Part shown: in pieces, positions 12,862 through 24,684 of the stretch
How positions within the stretch are numbered: the first letter of the stretch is position 1
Layout: each line of letters opens with the position of its first letter
Origin: Rattus norvegicus
Lineage: Eukaryota > Chordata > Mammalia > Rodentia > Muridae
Length of the DNA: 64,000 nucleotides
NCBI RefSeq assembly: GCF_036323735.1
Contig: NC_086029.1
Coordinates: 10,339,816-10,403,815 of the forward strand
Reading direction: 5' to 3'
Translations under genes and position numbers: made by a program
The notes under the pieces: generated by a model
Told to the model about the DNA's origin: nothing
The model's database searches: none
The model's input: only the letters and a program-made list of their open reading frames with translations

Positions 12862-14640
12862 TTAGTTCCCAATAGGCCGCAGTAGTAATAAGTGGACTGT
12901 TCGGGATATAGAAAAACTTTCACGAATGGAATCAAAATTTCTAGGCGAATTCAGTGAGTTCCCAATGGGACATGCTTGTATGAGTTTGCTCTTCAATATC
13001 GAGCAACATTTTAAGGAACGGAATCCAAATATCATGGTGAATTGAGTAGGTACCCAATAGGATTCGCATGTATTAAGCTTGTTATTCAAGATAGAGCAAT
13101 GTTTTAACGAACTGAAACACTGTTTCTTTGTGAATTCAGTTAGTTCCTAGTAGCCTGCTCTTGTAATATGTGTACTTTTAAAGATTTATAAAAATTTGGT
13201 GAGCCGAATCTGAGTAACATGGTAAATTCGGTTAGTTCCCAATAGGCCGCAGTAGTAATAAGTGGACTGTTCGGGATATAGAAAAATTTTCACAAATGGA
13301 ATCAAAATTTCTGGGCGAATTCAGTGAGTTCCCAATGGGACATGCTTGTATGAGTTTGCTTTTCAATATCGAGCAACATTTTAAGGAACGGATTCCAAGT
13401 ACCATGGTGAATTGAGTAGGTTCCAAATAGGATTCGCATGGAATAAGCTTGTTATTCAAGATAGAGCAACGTTTTAAAGAACTGGAACACTGTTTCTTTG
13501 TGAATTCAGTTAGTTCCTAGTAGCCTGCTCTTGTAATATGTGTACTTTTAAAGATTTATAAAAATTTGGTGAGCCGAATCTGAGTAACATGGTGAATTCG
13601 GTTAGTTCCCAAAAGGCCTCAGTAGTTATAAGTGGACTATTCGGGATATAGAAAAATTTTCACGAATGGAATCAAAATTTCTAGAGGAATTCAGTGAGTT
13701 CCCAATGGGACATGCTTGTATGAGTTTGCTTTTCATTATCGAGCAACATTTTAAGGAACGGATTCCAAGTATCATGGTGAATTGAGTAGGTTCCCATAGG
13801 ATTCGCATGTAATAAGCTTGTTATTCAAGATAGAGCAACGTTTTAACGAACTGAAACACTGTTTCTTTGTGAATTCAGTTAGTTCCTAGTAGCCTGCTTT
13901 TGTAATATGGGTACTTTTAAAGATTTATAAAAATTTGGTGAGCCGAATCTGAGTAACATTTGATATCGGTTAGTTCCTAATAGACCGCAGTAGTAATAAG
14001 TGGTCTGTTCGGGATATAGAAAAATTTTCACGAATGGAATCAAAATTTCTAGGCGAATTCAGTGAGTTCCCAATGGGACATGCTTGTATGAGTTTGCTTT
14101 TCAATATCGAGCAACATTTTAAGGAACGGAATCCAAGGATCATGGTGAATTGAGAAGGTTCCCAATAGGATTCGCATGTAATAAGCTTGTTATTCAAGAT
14201 AGAGCAACGTTTTAACGAACTGAAACACTGTTTCTTTGTGAATTCAGTTAGTTCCTAGTAGCCTGCTCTTGTAATATGTGTACTTTTAAAGATTTATAAA
14301 ATTTTGGTGAGCCGAATCTGAGTAACATGGTGAATTCGGTTAGTTCCCAATAGGCCGCAGTAGTAATAAGTGGACTGTTCGGGATATAGAAAAATTTTCA
14401 CGAATGGAATCAAAATTTCTAGGCGAATTCAGTGAGTTCCCAATGGGACATGCTTGTATGAGTTTGCTCTTCAATATCGAGCAACATTTTAAGGAACGGA
14501 ATCCAAGTATCATGGTGAATTGAGTAGGTTCCCAATAGGATTCGCATGTAATAAGCTTGTTATTCAAGATAGAGCAACGTTTTAACGAACTGGAACACTG
14601 TTTCTTTGTGAATTCAGTTAGTTCCTAGTAGCCTGCTCTT
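12862..14640 (+). repeat. Block P3, mosaic of P1 and P2
   Basis: The left end follows P2, with GAGTAGGTACCC near 13050 and GCAATGTTTTAAC near 13098. The right end follows P1 at offset 7,018, with GAGAAGG near 14153, TAAAATTTTGG near 14297 and AACTGGAACACTG near 14588. GTTAGATCC, present in P1 and P2 near 6123 and 11663, is ordinary GTTAGTTCC here. The block therefore looks recombinant or patched by gene conversion. Confidence 0.75.
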
Positions 14641-17517
14641 GTAATATGTGTACTTTTAAAGATTTATAAAAATTTGGTGAGCCGAATCTGAGTAACATGG
14701 TGAATTCGGTTAGTTCCCAATAGGCCTCAGTAGTTATAAATGGACTGTTCGGGATATAGAAAAATTTTCACGAATGGAATCAAAATTTCTAGGGGAATTC
14801 AGTGAGTTCCCAATGGGACATGCTTGTATGAGTTTGCTTTTCATTATCGAGCAACATTTTAAGGAACGGAATCCAAGTATCATGGTGAATTGAGTGGGTT
14901 CCCAATAGGATTCGCATGTAATAAGCTTGTTATTCAAGATAGAGCAACGTTTTAACGAACTGAAACACTGTTTCTTTGTGAATTCAGTTAGTTCCTAGTA
15001 GCCTGCTTTTGTAATATGTGTACTTTTAAAGATTTATAAAAATTTGGTGAGCCGAATCTGAGTAAAATTTGATATCGTTTAGTTCCTAATAGACCGCAGT
15101 AGTAATAAGTGGACTGTTCGGGATATAGAAAAATTTTCACGAATGGTATCAAAATTTCTAGGCGAATTCAGTGAGTTGCCAATGGGACATGCTTGTATGA
15201 GTTTGCTTTTCAATATCGAGCAACATTTTAAGGAACGGAATCCAAGTATCTTGGTGAATTGAGTAGGTTCCCAATAGGATTCGCATGTAATAAGCTTGTT
15301 ATTCAAGATAGAGCAACGTTTTAACGAACTGAAACACTGTTTCTTTGTGAATTCAGTTAGTTCCTAGTAGCCTGCACTTGTAATATGTGTACTTTTAAAG
15401 ATTTATAAAAATTTGGTGAGCCGAATCTGAGTAACATGGTGAATTCTGTTAGTTCCCAATAGGCCGCAGTAGTAATAAGTGGACTTTTTGGGATATAGAA
15501 AAATTTTCATGAATGGAATCAAAATTTCTAGTCGAATTCAGTGAGTTCCCAATGGGACATGCTTGTATGAGTTTGCTTTTCAATATTGAGCAACATTTTA
15601 AGGAACGGAATCCAAGTATCATGGTGAATTGAGTAGGTTCCCAATAGGATTCGCATGTAATAAGCTTGTTATTCAAGATAGAGCAACGTTTTAACGAACT
15701 GAAACACTGTTTCTTTGTGAATTCAGTTAGTTCCTAGTAGCCTGCTCTTGTAATATGTGTACTTTTAAAGATTTATAAAAATTTGGTGAGCCGAATCTGA
15801 GTAACATTTGAATTCGGTTAGTTCCTAATAGGCCGCAGTAGTAATAAGTGGACTGTTCGTGATATAGAAAAAATTTCAAGAATGGAATCAAAATTTCTAG
15901 GCGAATTCAGTGAGTCCCAATGGGACATGCTTGTATGAGTTTGCTTTTCAATATCGAGCAACATTTTAAGGAACGGAATCCAAGTATCATGGTGAATTGA
16001 GTAAGTTCAAAATAGGATTCGCATGTAATAAGCTTGTTATTCAAGATAGAGCAACGTTTTAACGAACTGAAACACTGTTTCTTTGTGAATTCAGTTAGAT
16101 CCTAGTAGCCTGCTCTTGTAATATGTGTACTTTTAAAGATTTATAAAAATTTGGTGAGCCGAATCTGAGTAACATGGTGAATTCGGTTAGTTTCCAATAG
16201 GCCGCAGTAGTTATAAGTGGACTGTTCGGGATATAGAAAAATTTTCACAAATGGAATCAAAATTTCGAGGCAAATTCAGTGAGTTTCCAATGGGACATGC
16301 TTGCATGATTTTGCTTTTCAATATCGAGCAACATTTTAAGGAACGGAATCCAAGTAACATGGTCAATTGAGTAGGTTCCCAAAAGGATTCGCATGTAATA
16401 AGCTTGTTATTCAAGATAGAGCAACGTTTTAACGAACTAAAACACTGTTTCTTTGTGAATTCAGTTAGTTCCTAGTAGCCTGCTCTTGTAATATGTGTAA
16501 TTTAAAGATTTATAAAAATTTGGTGAGCCGAATCTGAGTAACATGGTGAATTCGGTTAGTTCCCAATAGGCCGCAGTAGTTATAACTGGACTGTTCGGGA
16601 TATAGAAAAATTTTCACAAATGGAATCAAAATTTCTAGGCGAATTCAGTGAGTTCCCAATGGGACATGCTTGTATGAGTTTGCTTTTCAATAACGAGCAA
16701 CATTTTAAGGAACGGAATCCAATTATCATGGTGAATTTGTAGGTTCCCAATAGGATTCGCATGTAATAAGCTTGTTATTCAAGATAGAGCAACGTTTTAA
16801 CGAACTGAAACACTGTTTCTTTGTGAATTCAGTTAGTTCCTAGTAGCCTGCTCTTGTAATATGTGTACTTTTAAAGATATATAAAAATTTGGTGAGCCGA
16901 ATCTGAGTAACATGGTGAATTCGGTTAGTTTCCAATAGGCCGCAGTAGTTATAAGTGGACTGTTCGGGATATAGAAAAATTTTCACAAATGGAATCAAAA
17001 TTTCGAGGCGAATTCAGTGAGTTTCCAATGGGACATGCTTGTATGAGTTTGCTTTTCAATATCGAGCAACATTTTAAGGAACGGAATCCAAGTAACATGG
17101 TCAATTGAGTAGGTTCCCAAAAGGATTCGCATGTAATAAGCTTGTTATTCAAGATAGAGCAACGTTTTAACGAACTAAAACACTGTTTCTTTGTGAATTC
17201 AGTTAGTTCCTAGTAGCCTACTCTTGTAATATGTGTACTTTTAAAGATATATAAAAATTTGGTGAGCCGAATCTGAGTAACATGGTTAATTCGGTTAGTT
17301 CCCAATAGGCCTCAGTAGTAATAAGTGGACTGTTCGGGATATAGAAAAATTTTCACGAATGGAATCAAAATTTCTAGGCGAATTCAGTGAGTTGCCAATG
17401 GGACATGCTTGTATGAGTTTGCTCTTCAATATCGAGCAACATTTTAAGGAACGGAATCCAAGTATCATGGTGAATTGAGTAGGTTCCCAATAGGATTCGC
17501 ATGTAATAAGCTTGTTA

Positions 17518-19365
17518 TTCAAGATAGAGCAACGTTTTAACGAACTGAAACACTGTTTCTTTGTGAATTCAGTTAGTTCCTAGTAGCCTGCTCTTGTAAT
17601 ATGTGTACATTTAAAGATTTATAAAAATTTGTTGAGCCGAATCTGAGTAACCTGGTGAATTCGGTTAGTTCCCAATAGGCCGCAGTAGTAATAAGTGGAC
17701 CGTTCGGGATATAGAAAAATTTTCACGAATGGAATCAAAATTTCTAGGCGAATTCAGTGAGTTGCCAATGGGACATGCTTGTATGAGTTTGCTTTTCAAT
17801 ATCGAGCAACATTTTAAGGAACGGAATCCAAGTATCATGGTGAATTGAGTAGGTTCCCAATAGGATTCGCATGTAATAAGCTTGTTATTCAAGATAGAGC
17901 AACGTTTTAACGAACTGAAACACTGTTTCTTTGTGAATTCAGTTAGTTCCTAGTAGCCTGCTCTTGTAATATGTGTACTTTAAAGATTTATAAAAATTAG
18001 GTGAGCCGAATCTGAATAACATGGTGAATTCGGTTAGTTCCCAATAGGCCGCAGTAGTAATAAGTGGACTGTTCGGGATATAGAAAAATTTTCACGAATG
18101 GAATCAAAATTTCTAGGCGAATTCAGTGAGTTCCCATTGGACATGCTTGTATGAGTTTGCTTTTCAATATCGAGCAAAATTTTAAGGAACGGAATCCAAG
18201 TATCATGGTGAATTGAGTAGGTTCCCAATAGGATTCGCATGTAATAAGCTTGTTATTCAAGATAGAGCAACGTTTTAACGAACTGAAACACTGATTCTTT
18301 GTGATTTCAGTTAGTTCCTAGTAGCCTGCTCTTGTAATATGTGTACTTTTAAAGATTTATAAAAATTTGGTGAGCCGAATCTGAGTAACATGGTGAATTC
18401 GGTTAGTTCCCAATAGGCCGCAGTAGTAATAAGTGGACTGTTCGGGATATAGAAAAATTTTCACGAATGGAATCAAAATTTCTAGGCGAATTCAGTGAGT
18501 TCCCAATGGGACATGCTTGTATGAGTTTGCTCTTCAATATCGAGCAACATTTTAAGGAACGGAATCCAAGTATCATGGTGAATTGAGTAGGTTCCCAATA
18601 GGATTCGCATGTAATAAGCTTGTTATTCCAGATAGAGCAACGTTTTAACGAACTGAAACACTGTTTCTTTGTGAATTCAATTAGTTCCTAGTAGCCTGCT
18701 CTTGTAATATGTGTACTTTTAAAGATTTATAAAAATTTGGTGAGCCGAATCTGAGTAACATGGTGAATTCGGTTAGTTCCCAATAGGCCGCAGTAGTAAT
18801 AAGTGGACTGTTCGGGATATAGAAAAATTTTCACAAATGGAATCAAAATTTCTAGGCGAATTCAGTGAGTTCCCAATGGGACATGCTTGTATGAGTTTGC
18901 TTTTCAATATCGAGCAACATTTTAAGGAACGGAATCCAAGGATCATGGTGAATTGAGTAGGTTCCCAATAGGATTCGCATGTAATAAGCTTGTTATTCAA
19001 GATAGAGCAACGTTTTAACGAACTGAAACCCTGTTTCTTTGTGAATTCAGTTAGTTCCTAGTAGCCTGCTCTTGTAATATGTGTACTTTTAAAGATTTAT
19101 AAAAATTTGGTGAGCCGAATCTGAGTAACATGGTGAATTCGGTTAGTTCCCAATAGGCCTCAGTAGTAATAAGTGGACTGTTCGGGATATAGAAAAATTT
19201 TCACGAATGGAATCAAAATTTCTAGGCGAATTCAGTGAGGTGCCAATGGGACATGCTTGTATGAGTTTGCTCTTCAATATCGAGCAACATTTTAAGGAAC
19301 GGAATCCAAGTAACATGGTGAATTGAGTAGGTTCCCAATAGGATTCGCATGTAATAAGCTTGTTA
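17518..19365 (+). repeat. Tandem 5-monomer duplication, first unit (1,848 bp)
   Basis: These five monomers are repeated immediately downstream at 19366-21213. The sequence holds the rare states AACCTGGTG (about 17650), CCCATTGGACATG (about 18133), CTGATTCTTTGTGATTTC (about 18292) and TTATTCCAGATAG (about 18623). All four recur 1,848 bp later. The left segmental copy near 1640-3480 has only one version of this block. Confidence 0.9.
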
Positions 19366-19512
19366 GTCAAGATAGAGCAACGTTTTAACGAACTGAAACA
19401 CTGTTTCTTTGTGAATTCAGTTAGTTCCTAGTAGCCTGCTCTTGTAATATGTGTACATTTAAAGATTTATAAAAATTTGTTGAGCCGAATCTGAGTAACC
19501 TGGTGAATTCGG
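19143..19512 (+). repeat. Hybrid monomer at an unequal-crossover junction
   Basis: The left part carries the states of the monomer at 3259 (GGCCTCAG, GTGAGGTGCC, CAAGTAACATGG). The right part carries those of the monomer at 1411, namely TTAGTCAAG and then ACATTTAAAG. The switch lies between about 19313 and 19365. This is the product expected when the monomer at 3259 in one strand pairs with the monomer at 1411 in another. The TTAGTCAAG state is absent from the first unit (TTATTCAAG near 17517), which suggests the partners already differed. Confidence 0.8.
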
Positions 19513-21213
19513 TTAGTTCCCAATAGGCCGCAGTAGTAATAAGTGGACCGTTCGGGATATAGAAAAATTTTCACGAATGGAATCAAAATTTCTAGGCGAA
19601 TTCAGTGAGTTGCCAATGGGACATGCTTGTATGAGTTTGCTTTTCAATATCGAGCAACATTTTAAGGAACGGAATCCAAGTATCATGGTGAATTGAGTAG
19701 GTTCCCAATAGGATTCGCATGTAATAAGCTTGTTATTCAAGATAGAGCAACGTTTTAACGAACTGAAACACTGTTTCTTTGTGAATTCAGTTAGTTCCTA
19801 GTAGCCTGCTCTTGTAATATGTGTACTTTAAAGATTTATAAAAATTAGGTGAGCCGAATCTGAATAACATGGTGAATTCGGTTAGTTCCCAATAGGCCGC
19901 AGTAGTAATAAGTGGACTGTTCGGGATATAGAAAAATTTTCACGAATGGAATCAAAATTTCTAGGCGAATTCAGTGAGTTCCCATTGGACATGCTTGTAT
20001 GAGTTTGCTTTTCAATATCGAGCAAAATTTTAAGGAACGGAATCCAAGTATCATGGTGAATTGAGTAGGTTCCCAATAGGATTCGCATGTAATAAGCTTG
20101 TTATTCAAGATAGAGCAACGTTTTAACGAACTGAAACACTGATTCTTTGTGATTTCAGTTAGTTCCTAGTAGCCTGCTCTTGTAATATGTGTACTTTTAA
20201 AGATTTATAAAAATTTGGTGAGCCGAATCTGAGTAACATGGTGAATTCGGTTAGTTCCCAATAGGCCGCAGTAGTAATAAGTGGACTGTTCGGGATATAG
20301 AAAAATTTTCACGAATGGAATCAAAATTTCTAGGCGAATTCAGTGAGTTCCCAATGGGACATGCTTGTATGAGTTTGCTCTTCAATATCGAGCAACATTT
20401 TAAGGAACGGAATCCAAGTATCATGGTGAATTGAGTAGGTTCCCAATAGGATTCGCATGTAATAAGCTTGTTATTCCAGATAGAGCAACGTTTTAACGAA
20501 CTGAAACACTGTTTCTTTGTGAATTCAATTAGTTCCTAGTAGCCTGCTCTTGTAATATGTGTACTTTTAAAGATTTATAAAAATTTGGTGAGCCGAATCT
20601 GAGTAACATGGTGAATTCGGTTAGTTCCCAATAGGCCGCAGTAGTAATAAGTGGACTGTTCGGGATATAGAAAAATTTTCACAAATGGAATCAAAATTTC
20701 TAGGCGAATTCAGTGAGTTCCCAATGGGACATGCTTGTATGAGTTTGCTTTTCAATATCGAGCAACATTTTAAGGAACGGAATCCAAGGATCATGGTGAA
20801 TTGAGTAGGTTCCCAATAGGATTCGCATGTAATAAGCTTGTTATTCAAGATAGAGCAACGTTTTAACGAACTGAAACCCTGTTTCTTTGTGAATTCAGTT
20901 AGTTCCTAGTAGCCTGCTCTTGTAATATGTGTACTTTTAAAGATTTATAAAAATTTGGTGAGCCGAATCTGAGTAACATGGTGAATTCGGTTAGTTCCCA
21001 ATAGGCCTCAGTAGTAATAAGTGGACTGTTCGGGATATAGAAAAATTTTCACGAATGGAATCAAAATTTCTAGGCGAATTCAGTGAGGTGCCAATGGGAC
21101 ATGCTTGTATGAGTTTGCTCTTCAATATCGAGCAACATTTTAAGGAACGGAATCCAAGTAACATGGTGAATTGAGTAGGTTCCCAATAGGATTCGCATGT
21201 AATAAGCTTGTTA
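19366..21213 (+). repeat. Tandem 5-monomer duplication, second unit (1,848 bp)
   Basis: Second copy of 17518-19365, matching at an exact 1,848-bp offset with the same four rare states. Beyond about 21213 the sequence continues as the left segmental copy does after about 3480, so the block was inserted by an in-register unequal exchange and the phase of the array was kept. Confidence 0.9.
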
Positions 21214-21729
21214 TTCAAGATAGAGCAACGTTTTAACGAACTGAAACACTGTTTCTTTGTGAATTCAGTTAGTTCCTAGTAGCCTGCACTTGTAATATGT
21301 GTACTTTTAAAGATTTATAAAAATTTGGTGAGCCGAATCTGAGTAACATTTGAATTCGGTTAGTTCCTAATAGGCCGCAGTAGTAATAAGTGGACTGTTC
21401 GGGATATAGAAAAATTTTCACGAATGGAATAAAAATTTCTAGGCGAATTCAGTGAGTTCCCAATGGGACATGCTTGTATGAGTTTGCTTTTCAATATCGA
21501 GCAACATTTTAAGGAATGGAATCCAAGTATCATGGTGAATTGAGTAGGTTCCCAATAGGATTCGCATGTAATAAGCTTGTTATTCAAGATAGAGCAACGT
21601 TTTAACGAACTGAAACACTGTTTCTTTGTGAATTCAGTTAGTTCCTAGTAGCCTGCTCTTGTAATATGTGTACTTTTAAAGATTTATAAAAATTTGGTGA
21701 GCCGAATCTGAGTAACATGGTGAATTCGG

Positions 21730-24684
21730 TTAGTTCCCAATAGGCCGCAGTAGTAATAAGTGGAATGTTCGGGATATAGAAAAATTTTCACGAATGGAAT
21801 CAAAATTTCTAGGCGAATTCAGGGAGTTCCCAATGGGACATGCTTGTATGAATTTGCTCTTCAATATCGAGCAACATTTTAAGGAACGGAATCCAAGTAT
21901 CATGGTGAATTGAGTAGGTTCCCAATAGGATTCGCATGTAATAAGCTTGTTATTCAAGATAGAGCAACGTTTTAACGGACTGAAACACTGTTTCTTTGTG
22001 AATTCAGTTAGATCCTAGTAGCCTGATCTTGTAATATGTGTACTTTTAAAGATTCATAAAAATTTGGTGAGCCGAATCTGAGTAACATGGTGAATTTGGT
22101 TAGTTCCCAATAGGCCGCAGTAGTTATAAGTGGACTGTTCGGGATATAGAAAAATTTTCACAAATGGAATCAAAATTTCTAGGCGAATTCAGTGAGTTCC
22201 CAATGGGATATGCTTGTATGAGTTTGCTTTTCAATATCGAGCAACATTTTAAGGAACGGAATCCAATTATCATGGTGAATTTGTAGGTTCCCAATAGGAA
22301 TCGCATGTAATAAGCTTGTTATTCAAGATAGAGCAACGTTTTAACGAACTGAAACACTGTTTCTTTGTGAATTCAGTTAGTTCCTAGAACCCTCTCTTGT
22401 AATATGTGTACTTTTAAAGATTTATAAACATTTGGTGAGCCGAATCTGAGTAACATGGTGAATTCGGTTAGTTCCCAATAGGCCGCAGTAGTAATAAGTG
22501 GACTGTTCGGGATATAGAAAAATTTTCACGAATGGAATCAACATTTCTAGGCGAATTCAGTGAGGTGCCAATGGGACATGCTTGTATGAGTTTGCTCTTC
22601 AATATCGAGCAACATTTTAAGGAACGGAATCCAAGTATCATGGTGAATTGAGTAGGTTCCCAATAGGATTCGCATGTAATAAGCTTGTTATTCAAGATAG
22701 AGCAACGTTTTAACGAACTGAAACACTGTTTCTTTGTGAATTCAGTTAGTTCCTAGTAGCCTGCACTTGTAATGTGTGTACTTTTAAAGATTTATAAAAA
22801 TTTGGTGAGCCGAATCTGAGTAACATTTGAATTCGGTTAGTTCCTAATAGGCCGCAGTAGTAATAAGTGGACTGTTCGGGATATAGAAAAATTTTCACGA
22901 ATGGAATCAAAATTTCTAGGCGAATTCAGTGAGTTCGCAATGGGACATGCTTGTATGAGTTTGCTCTTCAATATCGAGCAACATTTTAAGGAACGGAATC
23001 CAAGTATCATGGTGAATTGAGTAGGTTCACAATAGGATTCGCATGTAATAAGCTTGTTATTCAAGATAGAGCAACGTTTTAACGAACTGAAACACTGTTT
23101 CTTTGTGAATTCAGTTAGTTCCTAGTAGCCTGCTCTTGTAATATGTGTACTTTTAAAGATTTATAAAAATTTGGTGAGCCGAATCTGAGTAACATGGTGA
23201 ATTCGGTTAGTTCCCAATAGGCCGCAGTAGTAATAAGTGGACTGTTCGCGATATAGAAAAATTTTCACAAATGGAATCAAAATTTCTAGGCGAATTCAGT
23301 GAGTTCCCAATGGGACATGCTTGTATGAGTTTGCTTTTCAATATCGAGCAACATTTTAAGGAACGGAATCCAATTATCATGGTGAATTTGTAGGTTCCCA
23401 ATAGGATTCGCATGTAATAAGCTTGTTATTCAAGATAGAGCAACGTTTTAACGAACTGAAACACTGTTTCTTTGTGAATTCAGTTAGTTCCTAGTAGCCT
23501 GCACTTGTAATATGTGTACTTTTAAAGATTTATAAAAATTTGGTGAGCCGAATCTGAGTAACATTTGAATTCGGTTAGTTCCTAATAGGCCGCAGTAGTA
23601 ATAAGTGGACTGTTCGGGATATAGAAAAATTTTCACGAATGGAATCAAAATTTCTAGGCGAATTCAGTGAGTTCCCAATGGGAAATGCTTGTATGAGTTT
23701 GCTTTTCAATATCGAGCAACATTTTAAGGAACGGAATCCAAGTATCATGGTGAATTGAGTAGGTTCCCAATAGGATTCGCATGTAATAAGCTTGTTATTC
23801 AAGATAGAGCAACGTTTTAACGAACTGAAACACTGTTTCTTTGTGAATTCAGTTGGTTCCTAGTAGCCTGCTCTTGTAATATGTGTACTTTTAAAGATTT
23901 ATAAAAATTTGGTGAGCCGAATCTGAGTAACATTGTGAATTCGGTTAGTTCCCAATAGGCCGCAGTAGTAATAAGTGGAATGTTCGGGATATAGAAAAAT
24001 TTTCACGAATGGAATCAAAATTTCTAGGCGAATTCAGGGAGTTCCTAATGGGACATGCTTGCATGAGTTTGCTCTTCAATATCGAGCAACATTTTAAGGA
24101 ACGGAATCCAAGGATCATGGTGAATTGAGTAGGTTCCCAATAGGATTCGCATGTAATAAGCTTGTTATTCAAGATAGAGCAACGTTTTAACGAACTGAAA
24201 CACTGTTTCTATGTGAATTCAGTTAGATCCTAGTAGCCTGCTCTTGTAATATGTGTACTTTTAAAGATTTATAAAAATTTGGTGAGCCGAATCTGAGTAA
24301 CATGGTGAATTCGGTTAGTTCCCAATAGGCCGCAGTAGTAATAAGTGGACTGTTCGCGATATAGAAAAATTTTCACAAATGGAATCAAAATTTCTGGGCG
24401 AATTCAGTGAGTTCCCAATGGGACATGCTTGTATGAGTTTGCTTTTCAATATCGAGTAACATTTTAAGGAACGGAATCCAAATATCATGGTGAATTGAGT
24501 AGGTTCCCAATAGGATTCGCATGTAATAAGCTTGTTATTCAAGATAGAGCAACGTTTTAACGAACTGAAACACTGTTTCTTTGTGAATTCAGTTAGTTCC
24601 TAGTAGCCTGCTCTTGTAATATGTGTACTTTTAAAGATTTATAAAAATTTGGTGAGCCGAATCTGAGTAACATGGTGAATTCGG
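21730..24684 (+). repeat. 8-monomer higher-order unit (2,955 bp)
   Basis: The order of marked monomers begins with GGAATGTTCGGG plus CAGGGAGTTCCC plus GTATGAATTTGC. It continues with the CAATTATCATGG type, the CAACATTTCTAGG plus GAGGTGCC type, and AACATTTG types, and ends with a GCGATATAG plus CTGGGCG type. The same opening series restarts 2,955 bp later at 24685. It overlaps the end of the right segmental copy, so duplications of different age are nested. Confidence 0.8.

Larger units (their letters stand above)
15885..23801 (+). repeat. Segmental duplication, right copy (with 1,848-bp expansion)
   Basis: This is the partner of 1-6070, longer by one extra 1,848-bp block. Only a handful of differences were noticed over about 6 kb. 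Examples are TTAGTCAAG at 1633 against TTATTCAAG near 17517, GGAATGG near 21514 against GGAACGG, and a small scrambled patch CCTAGAACCCTCTC near 22385 where the left copy reads CCTAGTAGCCTGCTC. That implies well over 99% identity and a recent duplication of about 16 kb, equal to 43 monomers. Confidence 0.9.

Noticed and set aside
22380..22400. Scrambled patch CCTAGAACCCTCTC as a possible insertion footprint
   Set aside because: It is a few base changes plus a one-base loss compared with CCTAGTAGCCTGCTC, with no target duplication. A local mutation or a sequencing/consensus error is simpler.
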